A stretch of DNA of 63,915 nucleotides. Source: an uncultured Clostridia bacterium (lineage in GTDB: Bacteria > Bacillota > Clostridia > Christensenellales > Borkfalkiaceae). A program made the position numbers and the translations under genes. Positions within the stretch are counted from its first letter, which is position 1, and every line of letters begins with the position of its first letter. The notes under the pieces are model-generated. The model searched no databases and was not told the origin of the DNA. It saw nothing but the letters and a program-made list of their open reading frames with translations. Positions 34,414-43,717 of this stretch are shown piece after piece. The stretch spans positions 1-63,915 of the forward strand of contig CANQQD010000006.1 of NCBI GenBank assembly GCA_947625865.1, in the 5' to 3' direction.

Positions 34414-35631
34414 ATGGGTTTATATGAAATTAAGGGCGGTGTTTGCGCACCCGTCGGTTTTAAAGCGGGCGGTATTCACTGCGGGATAAGAAAAAATAAA
34501 ACTAAAAAGGATTTCGCTTTGATAGTAAGCGACGTCAAAGCTTCCGCCGCCGGGGTATATACGACCAATCTTGTTAAGGGCGCTCCTGTAACGGTGACGA
34601 AGCAGCACCTTTCCGACGGCTATGCGCAGGCTATTATCTGCAATAGCGGCAACGCCAACACTTGCAATTCCGACGGTATTGAAATTGCCGACGCCATGTG
34701 CGGGCTCGTGGAAAAGGTGAGCGGGATAAGTGCGGAAGACGTGATAGTAGCGTCTACGGGCGTTATAGGCCAAAAGCTGGATATCGAGCCTATGGCAAAC
34801 GGTATTGAGGAACTCTATGCCTCGCTCGGCGATAACAGTGCGGACGCGAATGAAGCTATCATGACTACCGATACCGTGCAAAAAACCGTTGCAGTTCAAT
34901 TTATTTTGGACGGACAAGTGTGCAGGATAGGCGGAATAGCAAAAGGTATAGGTATGGTGTGCCCCAACATGGCGACCAATCTTATTTTTCTCACAAGCGA
35001 TGTGGCTATCTCACCTAAGATGCTTCAAACCGCGCTCTCCGAGGATGTCAAGGCTTCTTTCAATATGATAAGCGTGGACGGCGACCAGTCCACGAACGAC
35101 ACCTGTTGCATACTTGCAAACGGCTTAGCCGGAAACACTCCGATAGATAGCGATTGCGCAGATTACAGAACATTTTTGAAGGCATTGCACTACTGTACGG
35201 TAAAGCTTTCCAAAATGATAGCTAAGGACGGCGAGGGTGCGACAAAACTTATCGAATGTAATGTCAAGGGCGCAAAAAGCGCTAAAATGGCTAAAACCGT
35301 AGCAAAAACGGTTATAAAATCATCGCTCGTTAAGGCGGCTATGTTTGGAGCCGACGCCAACTGGGGAAGAGTGCTCTGTGCAATCGGCTATTCGGGCGAG
35401 AAGATCGACCCTTTAAAGATCGATCTTGATTTCAAGTCAAAAAAAGGCAATCTGCCTGTGTGCAGGAATGGCTACGGCGTGGAATTTTCGGAGGAACTTG
35501 CAAAAAAAATTTTGTCGGAGGACGAGGTAAAAATCAACATAAATCTGAACCTCGGCTCGTGCTCGGCGGTTGCCTGGGGTTGTGACCTTACATATGATTA
35601 TGTCAAGATAAACGGAGATTACAGGACTTAA
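34414..35631 (+). CDS. argJ: Bifunctional ornithine acetyltransferase / N-acetylglutamate synthase
   Basis: A 405-residue enzyme that moves the acetyl group from N-acetylornithine to glutamate, closing the acetyl cycle. The N-terminus matches ArgJ (KGGVCAPVGFKAGGI), and the self-cleavage site is in DGEGATKLIE, with Thr near 277 as the nucleophile of the beta chain. NSGNANTCN and MTTDT are also typical. The ATG at 34414 follows the argC stop by 1 base; an upstream in-frame ATG inside argC is rejected. With no argA or argE nearby, it probably does both reactions. Confidence 0.96.
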   Translation: MGLYEIKGGVCAPVGFKAGGIHCGIRKNKTKKDFALIVSDVKASAAGVYTTNLVKGAPVTVTKQHLSDGYAQAIICNSGNANTCNSDGIEIADAMCGLVEKVSGISAEDVIVASTGVIGQKLDIEPMANGIEELYASLGDNSADANEAIMTTDTVQKTVAVQFILDGQVCRIGGIAKGIGMVCPNMATNLIFLTSDVAISPKMLQTALSEDVKASFNMISVDGDQSTNDTCCILANGLAGNTPIDSDCADYRTFLKALHYCTVKLSKMIAKDGEGATKLIECNVKGAKSAKMAKTVAKTVIKSSLVKAAMFGADANWGRVLCAIGYSGEKIDPLKIDLDFKSKKGNLPVCRNGYGVEFSEELAKKILSEDEVKININLNLGSCSAVAWGCDLTYDYVKINGDYRT

Positions 35632-35633
35632 CG

Positions 35634-36482
35634 ATGGACAAGCAGGAGCAGGCGGCTTTTTTAATCGAGGCAATGCCTTATATCAAAAAATATTTCAATA
35701 AAATTCTCGTAGTCAAATACGGCGGGAACGCTATGATCGACGACGTGTTGAAAAATTCGGTCATGCGTGATTTGGTCGTTTTGAATTTGCTCGGGATAAA
35801 GGTAGTGCTTGTTCATGGCGGCGGACCGGAAATTACGGCGACTATTGAAAAAATGGGTAAAAAGTCCGTGTTCGTGAACGGACTTCGCTATACGGACGAG
35901 GAGACGGCAGAAATAGTCCGTATGGTGCTTGCGGGTAAGGTTAACAAATCGCTTGTCGATTTACTTGAGCGCAACGGCGGGAAGGCTGTGGGGCTCTGCG
36001 GACAGGATGGGCACATGCTCAAGTGCGAGAAACTTAACGAAGATCTCGGCTTTGTAGGCGATGTCGTTTCCATTGATACAACCGTGGTCACCGATCTGTT
36101 GGATCTCGGGTACATTCCCGTGATATCTACCGTAGGTTATGACGACGACGGCAATATATATAATGTAAATGCCGATACGGCGGCTGCGGCGATAGCCGGG
36201 GCGCTCGGGGCAGAAAGCCTCATCCTTATGACGGATATTAAGGGCTTAATGGAAAACAAAGACGATCCCTCGAGCCTTATCAAAAAGGTATATGTTTCGG
36301 ATATTCCCGCGCTCGTTAAGCAGGGAATAATAACAGGGGGCATGATCCCGAAAATCGAATGTTGTAAAGAAGCTATCCGCCGCGGAGTAAATAAGGTGTT
36401 TATGACCGACGGACGGGTCGCCCATTCCATTTTGGTGGAAATATTGTCCGAGCAAGGCAGTGGAACGATGTTCCTCAATTGA
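35634..36482 (+). CDS. argB: Acetylglutamate kinase
   Basis: A 282-residue amino acid kinase that phosphorylates N-acetylglutamate. KYGGNAM near residue 25, VHGGGPEI near 61, and NVNADTAAAAIAGALGAESLILMTDI near 180 are family motifs. It starts 2 bases after argJ. Its stop codon lies inside the stem of an internal terminator-like hairpin (36481-36513). Confidence 0.97.
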   Translation: MDKQEQAAFLIEAMPYIKKYFNKILVVKYGGNAMIDDVLKNSVMRDLVVLNLLGIKVVLVHGGGPEITATIEKMGKKSVFVNGLRYTDEETAEIVRMVLAGKVNKSLVDLLERNGGKAVGLCGQDGHMLKCEKLNEDLGFVGDVVSIDTTVVTDLLDLGYIPVISTVGYDDDGNIYNVNADTAAAAIAGALGAESLILMTDIKGLMENKDDPSSLIKKVYVSDIPALVKQGIITGGMIPKIECCKEAIRRGVNKVFMTDGRVAHSILVEILSEQGSGTMFLN

Positions 36483-36513
36483 CTGATTTATTTCTAAATC
36501 AGTCTTTCTTTTA
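36481..36513 (+). terminator. Internal terminator or attenuator between argB and argD
   Basis: A perfect 10-bp stem, GACTGATTTA with TAAATCAGTC (36481-36490 and 36495-36504), a loop TTTC and the tail TTTCTTTTAT. The AT-rich stem suggests partial termination, which would lower argD-argF-car expression relative to argG-argB, or it may protect the upstream mRNA. Confidence 0.65.
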
Positions 36514-36525
36514 TAAGGAGTTCAG

Positions 36526-37692
36526 ATGGACAGGTCGCAGATCATACCCGACGATAAAAAATTCATAGCGAATACCTATGCGCGTTTTGATATAGTGGTG
36601 AAAGAGGGGCACGGAAGTAAGATAGTCGATTCCGAAGGCAAAGAATATATAGATTGCGCCACGGGAATAGGCGTCAATATTTTCGGCGTCAACGATACCG
36701 TATGGAAGGATGCAGTAACAGCGCAGATAGATAAGGTTCAGCATGTGTGCAACCTCTATTATTCCGAGCCGCAGGTTGAGCTTGCAGAGCTTTTGTGTGA
36801 AAAAACCGGCGCAAAGAAGGTGTTTTTTGGCAACAGCGGAGCCGAAGCAAACGAGTGCGCCATTAAAGTCGCGCGCAAATATTCCTATGACAAATACGGT
36901 TCGGGCAGGCATGAAATAATAACCTTGAAAAATTCTTTTCACGGCAGGACGATAGCCACGCTAACGGCGACCGGTCAAAACGAATTTCACAAATACTTCG
37001 GACCGTTTTTAGAGGGGTTCAGATATGCCGAGCCCAACCTTAACGGAATAATTTCTGAGTACTCCGAAAAGACATGCGCCGTTATGATCGAGGTCATTCA
37101 GGGCGAGAGCGGCGTGAACGCATTGGACGGTGAGTTTTTGCGTAAGGTTGAAAGGTTTTGCAAGGAGCGGGACATTCTGCTGATATGCGATGAAGTCCAG
37201 TGCGGGAACGGCAGAACGGGCTACATGTATGCCTATGAGGCGCACGGCTTGCATCCCGACATTGTCACAACGGCAAAGGGGCTCGGCGGCGGGCTTCCTA
37301 TAGGCGCGTGTATGCTGTTCGATAAGTGCGAGCGCACGCTGTCCTTCGGAGACCACGGCACTACTTTCGGCGGGAATCCCGTTGCATGCGCAGGGGCGGT
37401 CAGCATAGTGAAGCGTATAGACAAGGATCTGTTGCTCGAGGTTCAGGGCAAGGGCGCATATTTAAAAAAGAATATTTCAATGATCAAGAATGTTAAAGGC
37501 GTAAGCGGTATGGGGCTGATGATAGGGATAGAAACAGACAGGCCCGCCCGCGAGATTGCCGAAAAATGTTTGCAAAGGGGACTTATAGTGCTTACTGCGC
37601 ACAACAAAGTGCGTCTGTTGCCGCCCTTGAATATAACAAAGAGCGAGATGGATGAAGCGCTCGGAATTTTAAAAGAGGTGATATCACAGTGA
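36526..37692 (+). CDS. argD: Acetylornithine aminotransferase
   Basis: A 388-residue class III PLP transaminase converting N-acetylglutamate semialdehyde to N-acetylornithine. FFGNSGAEANECAIKVARKY, FHGRTIATLTATGQ, ICDEVQCGNGRTG and the PLP lysine in TTAKGLGGGLPIGA are visible. TAAGGAG precedes the ATG by 6 bases, a strong site that may offset the hairpin before it. Overlaps argF by 4 bases. Confidence 0.96.
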   Translation: MDRSQIIPDDKKFIANTYARFDIVVKEGHGSKIVDSEGKEYIDCATGIGVNIFGVNDTVWKDAVTAQIDKVQHVCNLYYSEPQVELAELLCEKTGAKKVFFGNSGAEANECAIKVARKYSYDKYGSGRHEIITLKNSFHGRTIATLTATGQNEFHKYFGPFLEGFRYAEPNLNGIISEYSEKTCAVMIEVIQGESGVNALDGEFLRKVERFCKERDILLICDEVQCGNGRTGYMYAYEAHGLHPDIVTTAKGLGGGLPIGACMLFDKCERTLSFGDHGTTFGGNPVACAGAVSIVKRIDKDLLLEVQGKGAYLKKNISMIKNVKGVSGMGLMIGIETDRPAREIAEKCLQRGLIVLTAHNKVRLLPPLNITKSEMDEALGILKEVISQ

Positions 37693-38591
37693 AACATTTA
37701 TTAAAATTACAGGATCTTACAAGGGAAGAGATATTGTCTATTCTGAACCTCGCGGACCAGCTTAAATACGAACGCAACCACGGCATATCCAACAATAGCT
37801 TAAAGGGGAAAAAACTCGGCATGATTTTTCAGAAATCGTCAACGCGCACGAGAGTTTCCTTTGAGACGGGTATATATGAGCTCGGCGGATACGGTATGTT
37901 TTTGTCCAGCAATGACCTGCAAATAGGCAGGGGCGAGCCTGTCGAAGATACGGCGAGGGTGCTTTCGCGCTATCTCGACGGTATAATGATAAGGACTTTT
38001 GCCCAAAAAGAAGTAGAGGATCTTGCAAAATACGGTACAATACCCGTCATAAACGGCTTGACGGATTATGCGCACCCCTGTCAGGTGCTTGCCGATCTTA
38101 TGACAATAAGGGAGTACAAAGGCAGCTTCAAGGGTCTTAAAATGGCGTTCATAGGCGACGGTAACAATATGGCGAACAGCCTTATCGTGGGCGCAACAAA
38201 GCTCGACATGGAAATAGCTGTTGCCTGTCCTGTAGGCTATGAACCGGACGAAAAAATAGTCGAATGGGCGCACGCAAACGGCAAACTTACGATCACGCAG
38301 AGCGTGGACGAGGCGATATCCGGCGCCGACGTTCTTTATACGGACGTGTGGGCGTCTATGGGCATGGAAAAGGAAAAAACCGCTCGCGAGCATGATTTTG
38401 CGGGCTATCAGATAAATTCCGGAAATATCAAAGGCGCAAAGGGCGACGTGATGGTAATGCATTGTCTGCCCGCACACCGCGGCGAGGAAATTACCGCTGA
38501 GGTTTTCGAAGAGCATGCCAAAGAAATTTTCGACGAAGCCGAGAACAGGCTTCATGCACAAAAAGCCGTAATGGTCAAGTTAATGAAATAA
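37689..38591 (+). CDS. argF: Ornithine carbamoyltransferase
   Basis: A 300-residue enzyme making citrulline from ornithine and carbamoyl phosphate. The carbamoyl-phosphate motif SSTRTRVSFETGIYELGG is present, as are DYAHPCQVLADL for ornithine and the closing loop HCLPAHRGEEI. The start is GTG, overlapping the argD stop (GTGA), with AGAGGTGA upstream at good distance. Catabolic versus biosynthetic use cannot be told from sequence, but the operon is biosynthetic. Confidence 0.97.
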   Translation: MKHLLKLQDLTREEILSILNLADQLKYERNHGISNNSLKGKKLGMIFQKSSTRTRVSFETGIYELGGYGMFLSSNDLQIGRGEPVEDTARVLSRYLDGIMIRTFAQKEVEDLAKYGTIPVINGLTDYAHPCQVLADLMTIREYKGSFKGLKMAFIGDGNNMANSLIVGATKLDMEIAVACPVGYEPDEKIVEWAHANGKLTITQSVDEAISGADVLYTDVWASMGMEKEKTAREHDFAGYQINSGNIKGAKGDVMVMHCLPAHRGEEITAEVFEEHAKEIFDEAENRLHAQKAVMVKLMK

Positions 38592-38601
38592 AGGTTATCA
38601 G

Positions 38602-39675
38602 ATGAAGAAAGTAAAAGCATATTTAACTCTGAAAAATGGCAAGCAATTTGTCGGATACCGCTTTGGCGCTACGGGCGAAGTCGTCGGGGAAATCGTTTTT
38701 ACGACGGGCATGACGGGCTATATAGAAACGCTGACCGACCCGAGCTATTACGGGCAGATCGTAGTTCAGACCTTTCCTCTCATAGGCAATTATGGTATGA
38801 TCAAACCGGACTGTGAGAGCAAAAAGCCGTGGGTTTCGGCTTATATCGTTCGTGAAAAGTGCGACGAGCCTTCGAATTTCAGATGTGAAGAAACGCTTGA
38901 CAGATATCTTAAAGAGAACAATGTTATAGGACTTTATGGCATCGACACCCGCGAACTTACAAAAATAGTGAGAGAAGCGGGCGTTATGAACGCCGCAATC
39001 ACATCGGAGCCTCTCGAAAATCTCGGCGAGGTCAACAGCTATATAATAAAAGACGCGGTAAAAAGCGTTACCTGTAAAGAGGCGGAATATTACGGCGATC
39101 CGTGCGGGTTGAAGGTGGCGGTTTGGGATTTCGGCGCAAAGGAAAATATAATACGTGAGCTTGTCAAGCGCGGATGCTATTGTATAAAGATCCCGTCATT
39201 CTATACTGCCGAACAGATTTTAGCTTTGGGCGCCGACGGGCTCATGCTTACAAACGGACCCGGCGATCCCGCCGAGAACGTAGAAATAATAGAAAACATC
39301 AAAAAAATTGCCGGCAAACTGCCGATATTCGGCATATGCCTCGGACACCAGCTTTTCGCCCTTGCCATGGGCGGGAAAACCAAAAAAATGAAATACGGCC
39401 ATAGGGGAGCCAACCAGCCCGTAAAAAATCTTGAAACAGGCAGGATATATATTTCAAGCCAGAATCACGGTTACGAGGTTATTTCGTCGAGCGTACCCAA
39501 CGGTAGGCTTACGTATGTCAACGCAAACGACAATACCTGCGAGGGCTTTGACTATCCCAAACTTAACGCTTACACCGTGCAATTTCATCCCGAGGCGTGC
39601 GGCGGACCACAGGACGCGTCCTTTCTTTTTGATAAGTTTATATGTAAAATAAAGGAGAGCAAGCACAATGCCTAA
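38602..39675 (+). CDS. carA: Carbamoyl-phosphate synthase small subunit
   Basis: A 357-residue glutaminase subunit. The N-terminal CPSase domain includes GYIETLTDPSYYGQIV, and the class I glutamine amidotransferase domain has TNGPGDPAEN, the nucleophile elbow GICLGHQLFALA (Cys near 249) and HPEACGGPQD. It feeds ammonia to CarB. It overlaps carB by 8 bases. Placement in the arg operon suggests an arginine-directed synthetase, though pyrimidine synthesis would need it too. Confidence 0.97.
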   Translation: MKKVKAYLTLKNGKQFVGYRFGATGEVVGEIVFTTGMTGYIETLTDPSYYGQIVVQTFPLIGNYGMIKPDCESKKPWVSAYIVREKCDEPSNFRCEETLDRYLKENNVIGLYGIDTRELTKIVREAGVMNAAITSEPLENLGEVNSYIIKDAVKSVTCKEAEYYGDPCGLKVAVWDFGAKENIIRELVKRGCYCIKIPSFYTAEQILALGADGLMLTNGPGDPAENVEIIENIKKIAGKLPIFGICLGHQLFALAMGGKTKKMKYGHRGANQPVKNLETGRIYISSQNHGYEVISSSVPNGRLTYVNANDNTCEGFDYPKLNAYTVQFHPEACGGPQDASFLFDKFICKIKESKHNA

Positions 39676-42600
39676 GAGAGAAGATATTAAAAAGGTGCTC
39701 GTAATAGGCTCGGGTCCCATTGTTATAGGACAGGCGGCTGAGTTTGACTATGCAGGTGCGCAGGCTTGCCGCGTACTGAAAGACGCCGGCATGAACGTTG
39801 TGCTTTGCAATTCAAATCCCGCAACAATCATGACGGACAGGATGCTCGCCGACGAAATTTATCTTGAGCCGCTTACGATAGAAACTTTAAAAAGAATAAT
39901 AATCAAGGAACGTCCCGACAGTCTGCTTGCTTCGCTTGGAGGGCAGACGGGATTGACGCTCGGTTGCCAGCTTGCCAAATCGGGCTTTTTGGATGAGTAT
40001 GGCGTAAAGCTTATCGGCGTTAATCTCGAGTCAATAGACCGGGCGGAGGACCGCGAGCTGTTCAAAGAAACTATGCAGAAAATCGGTCAGCCCGTCGTTC
40101 CCTCGGATATCGCCTATTCCGTAGACGAATGTGTTGCCGTTGCCGAGAAAATAGGCTATCCCGTCATCGTGCGCCCCGCATATACGCTTGGCGGCGCGGG
40201 CGGCGGCGTTGCCCGGAATGAGGAGGAGCTAAGGCTCATCTCCCACAACGGACTTATGCTTTCACCTATCACGCAGGTCCTTATAGAAAAATACATAGGC
40301 GGGTGGAAGGAGATAGAGTTCGAAGTGCTGCGCGACAGTGCGGGGAATGTTCTTACCGTTTGCTCGATGGAGAACTTCGACCCGGTTGGTATTCACACAG
40401 GCGATTCTATAGTTATTGCGCCTGCGGTAACCTTGTCCGACAAGGAATACCAGATGCTGCGTACGGCTTCGCTCAATATTATAACCGAGCTGAAGATTGA
40501 AGGAGGCTGCAACTGCCAGTTTGCTCTCGACCCCGATTCGTTCCAATATTCCGTAATCGAGGTAAATCCAAGGGTTTCCCGCTCTTCGGCGCTCGCGTCA
40601 AAAGCTACCGGCTACCCCATAGCAAAGGTTGCGACCAAAATTGCGCTCGGCTATACGCTGGACGAAATCAAAAACGATGTCACAGGCAAAACATACGCTT
40701 GCTTCGAGCCTACGCTCGACTATGTAGTGGTAAAGTTGCCCAAATGGCCTTTCGATAAATTTCTGTATGCAAAACGCGACCTCGGCACGAGAATGAAGGC
40801 TACTGGCGAGGTCATGGCTATAGGCACGAGCTTTGAAATGGCTATAATGAAGGCTGTGCGCGGTGCGGAAATTTCTGTGGGGACGCTCAATATGCCCAAG
40901 ATGGCGGAGCTTTCCGACGGGGAAATTTTATCGAAATTGCACGAACTCACCGACGAAAGGCTATTTGTAGTTTATCAGGCTATCAAACGCGGCGTAGGAA
41001 TCGACGAAATATATAAAATTACGAAAATCGACGAGTGGTTCCTCCATAAGCTGAAAAATCTTGCCGATTACGAAAAAGAAATCGACGGCAAGCCGCTTTC
41101 CCGCGAGCAGTATCTGCGCGGCAAGCGTATGGGATATCCGGACGTTGAGCTTAAAAAGCTTTCCGGCTATGCGTTGCCGCCTCACAGAAACGCCGTGTTT
41201 AAGATGGTCGATACTTGCGGAGCAGAATTTGCCGCACAGACGCCCTATTTCTATTCGACCTATGACGAAAAGGAGCACGATGAGGCAAAGCCCTTTGTGG
41301 CAAAAAGCTCAAAAAAGAGAATTATAGTTATCGGCTCAGGTCCGATAAGGATAGGTCAGGGCATAGAGTTCGACTATTCTTCGGTGCACTGCGTATGGGC
41401 TTTGAAGAGATTGGGCTACGAAGTCATAATAATAAATAATAACCCGGAAACGGTTTCTACCGACTTTGATACTGCGGACAGGCTGTACTTCGAAGCGCTT
41501 ACGCCCGAGGATGTGCAGAATGTTATCGATATTGAAAAGCCCTACGGCGTGGTGATTACCTTCGGCGGGCAGACGGCAATAAAGCTCTGCGGTTACCTCG
41601 ATAAGAAGGGCGTGCGCATACTCGGAACTCCGGCGGACAGCGTGGATCTTGCCGAAGACAGGGAGAGGTTCGACGAACTGCTGGAACAGTTCGATATAGC
41701 GCGTCCCAAGGGGCTCACGGTTATGACCAAGGAGGAGGCAGTCAATGCGGCTGAGACTTTGGGATATCCCGTGCTTTTGAGACCTTCGTATGTAATAGGC
41801 GGTCAGAATATGACCATAGCCTTCACACAGAACGATATCGAGAGGTATATGGATGTTATTCTCTCACAGAAGATAGAAAACCCTGTGCTTTGCGATAAAT
41901 ATTTAATGGGCGCGGAGTTGGAGGTGGACGCGATTTGCGACGGAGTTGACGTGTTGATCCCCGGCATTATGCAGCACATAGAGCGTGCGGGCGTTCATAG
42001 CGGCGACTCAATAGCGGTATATCCGCCCTATAACCTCAGCGACGCGATGCTCAAAAAGGTTGTGGACATATCGGTCAAACTTGCGATTGCCCTGAAGACC
42101 AAGGGGCTTATCAACATACAATATTTGATTTATCAGAACCAGCTCTATGTGATCGAGGTAAACCCCAGAGCTTCGCGTACCATTCCCTATATTTCAAAGG
42201 TCACCGGCGTGCCTATGGTCGACCTTGCAACGAGAATCCTTATGGGGGCAAAACTGAAAAAGCTCGGCTACGGAACAGGACTTTATCCTTCCTCGCCGTA
42301 CGTTGCAGTCAAGGTTCCCGTGTTCTCGTTTGAAAAACTTAACAATGTAAATTCACAACTCGGACCCGAAATGAAATCGACGGGGGAGGTGCTCGGAATA
42401 GGCAAGACGATAGAGGAGGCTCTGTTCAAGGGGCTCGTTTCGGCGGGCTTCAATATGAAGCACCCCGACAAGCAGCATCCGTCCGGCATCTACTTCACCA
42501 TCAACGATCAGGACAAGTTCGAAATCGTCAATATCGTCAAAAAATTTGCCGACCTCGGGCTTACGCTGTATGCCACAAAGGGCACGGCAAAAGTCATACG

Positions 42601-43717
42601 AAGTATAGGACTTGAGTGTACCGATGTCGCTAGACTGTCTACAAACGACGAGATATTCAAACTAATGGACGAGGGTAAAATAGATTATGTGGTTTATACC
42701 GGAAAAACGGATATAGAGTCCATAACAAACTATATGAGCCTTCATCACCATGCAATTTTGCTCGGCATAACCGTTTTGACCTCGTTAGACACGGCTAACG
42801 CCCTTGCGGACGTTATTGCGGGGAGATATAACCAATTCAATACCGAGCTCGTTGATATAAATAATTTGCGCACGGAAAAGCTGAAATTAAAATTCTGCAA
42901 GATGCACAGCTGCGGCAACGACTATATATTCTTCAATAATATGGATAACGCCATCACGTGCCCCGAATCTCTTGCCATAAACTTCTCCGACAGACATTAT
43001 GCTATCGGCGGCGACGGGATAGTTATGATGGAGAGATCGGGAGTCGCGGACGCAAAAGTAAGGGTGTTTAACCGCGACGGCAGCGACGGCGGGCTCGCCG
43101 CAAATCCCGTAAGGTGCGTTGCAAAATATCTTTTCGACAACGGCATGGTGCAATCGGACAAAATTACAATAGAAACGTGCAGCGGCGTAAAAGCGTTGAC
43201 CGTAAATTCTTTTAACGGCAAGGCGAGCTCTGTTTCCGTGAATCTCGGTGTGCCCAACGTAAAAAAGCAGGAGGAAATATCCGTTTCGGACGATTTCAAA
43301 CTGTTCTTGGCAACCGACGACAAAAAGGATTATGAGCTTTCCGAGGTGAATTTCGGGAACCGTCATCTGGTGATTTTCTGTAAAAAGGTCGACGACGTCG
43401 ATTTGGAGAATATAGGTCAGTCGTTATTTGCGGAAGGCTATATAAGAGACGGCGATTATATCGAATGTGTTAGAGTGGTAAATAATCTTACTCTCAAAAT
43501 GAGAGTATGGGAAAAGCGGAACGGCGAAACGCTTGCGTGCGGAACGGCAGCTGCTGCCGTTGCCGTTGCTGCGGTTGAAAAGGGATATTGCCTCAAGGGC
43601 AACACAATAACTGTAAAATTGAAGGGCGGCGACCTGTTTGTAAATTATCATGATAACGGGCAGGTCGAATTGGACGGCTCGGCAAAGCTTTCATTTGAAG
43701 GTACAATAGAAATTTAA
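39668..43717 (+). CDS. carB: Carbamoyl-phosphate synthase large subunit fused to a DapF-like domain
   Basis: A 1349-residue protein. Residues 1 to about 1070 are a complete CarB: two ATP-grasp halves (VLVIGSGPIVIGQAAEFDYAG and RIIVIGSGPIRIGQGIEFDYS) and the C-terminal MGS-like regulatory domain. Residues 1073-1349 are a DapF-type epimerase fold starting LKFCKMHSCGNDYIFF, joined with almost no linker. No stop codon and no ATG lie at the junction, so it is a true fusion in this sequence. The DapF part keeps its second cysteine (Cys1291 in GETLACGTA). At the first catalytic site it reads LAANPVRC where DapF has CGNG-x-RC, so the cysteine is Ala1144 and the last Gly is Pro1147. Normal epimerase activity is therefore doubtful. 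The stop overlaps the next ATG (TAATG). Confidence 0.93.
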   Translation: MPKREDIKKVLVIGSGPIVIGQAAEFDYAGAQACRVLKDAGMNVVLCNSNPATIMTDRMLADEIYLEPLTIETLKRIIIKERPDSLLASLGGQTGLTLGCQLAKSGFLDEYGVKLIGVNLESIDRAEDRELFKETMQKIGQPVVPSDIAYSVDECVAVAEKIGYPVIVRPAYTLGGAGGGVARNEEELRLISHNGLMLSPITQVLIEKYIGGWKEIEFEVLRDSAGNVLTVCSMENFDPVGIHTGDSIVIAPAVTLSDKEYQMLRTASLNIITELKIEGGCNCQFALDPDSFQYSVIEVNPRVSRSSALASKATGYPIAKVATKIALGYTLDEIKNDVTGKTYACFEPTLDYVVVKLPKWPFDKFLYAKRDLGTRMKATGEVMAIGTSFEMAIMKAVRGAEISVGTLNMPKMAELSDGEILSKLHELTDERLFVVYQAIKRGVGIDEIYKITKIDEWFLHKLKNLADYEKEIDGKPLSREQYLRGKRMGYPDVELKKLSGYALPPHRNAVFKMVDTCGAEFAAQTPYFYSTYDEKEHDEAKPFVAKSSKKRIIVIGSGPIRIGQGIEFDYSSVHCVWALKRLGYEVIIINNNPETVSTDFDTADRLYFEALTPEDVQNVIDIEKPYGVVITFGGQTAIKLCGYLDKKGVRILGTPADSVDLAEDRERFDELLEQFDIARPKGLTVMTKEEAVNAAETLGYPVLLRPSYVIGGQNMTIAFTQNDIERYMDVILSQKIENPVLCDKYLMGAELEVDAICDGVDVLIPGIMQHIERAGVHSGDSIAVYPPYNLSDAMLKKVVDISVKLAIALKTKGLINIQYLIYQNQLYVIEVNPRASRTIPYISKVTGVPMVDLATRILMGAKLKKLGYGTGLYPSSPYVAVKVPVFSFEKLNNVNSQLGPEMKSTGEVLGIGKTIEEALFKGLVSAGFNMKHPDKQHPSGIYFTINDQDKFEIVNIVKKFADLGLTLYATKGTAKVIRSIGLECTDVARLSTNDEIFKLMDEGKIDYVVYTGKTDIESITNYMSLHHHAILLGITVLTSLDTANALADVIAGRYNQFNTELVDINNLRTEKLKLKFCKMHSCGNDYIFFNNMDNAITCPESLAINFSDRHYAIGGDGIVMMERSGVADAKVRVFNRDGSDGGLAANPVRCVAKYLFDNGMVQSDKITIETCSGVKALTVNSFNGKASSVSVNLGVPNVKKQEEISVSDDFKLFLATDDKKDYELSEVNFGNRHLVIFCKKVDDVDLENIGQSLFAEGYIRDGDYIECVRVVNNLTLKMRVWEKRNGETLACGTAAAAVAVAAVEKGYCLKGNTITVKLKGGDLFVNYHDNGQVELDGSAKLSFEGTIEI

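Noticed and set aside
42880-43717. Separate dapF gene starting within the end of carB
   Set aside because: No ATG, GTG or TTG with a ribosome site exists at the junction and the frame is continuous with carB, so a fusion is the simplest reading.
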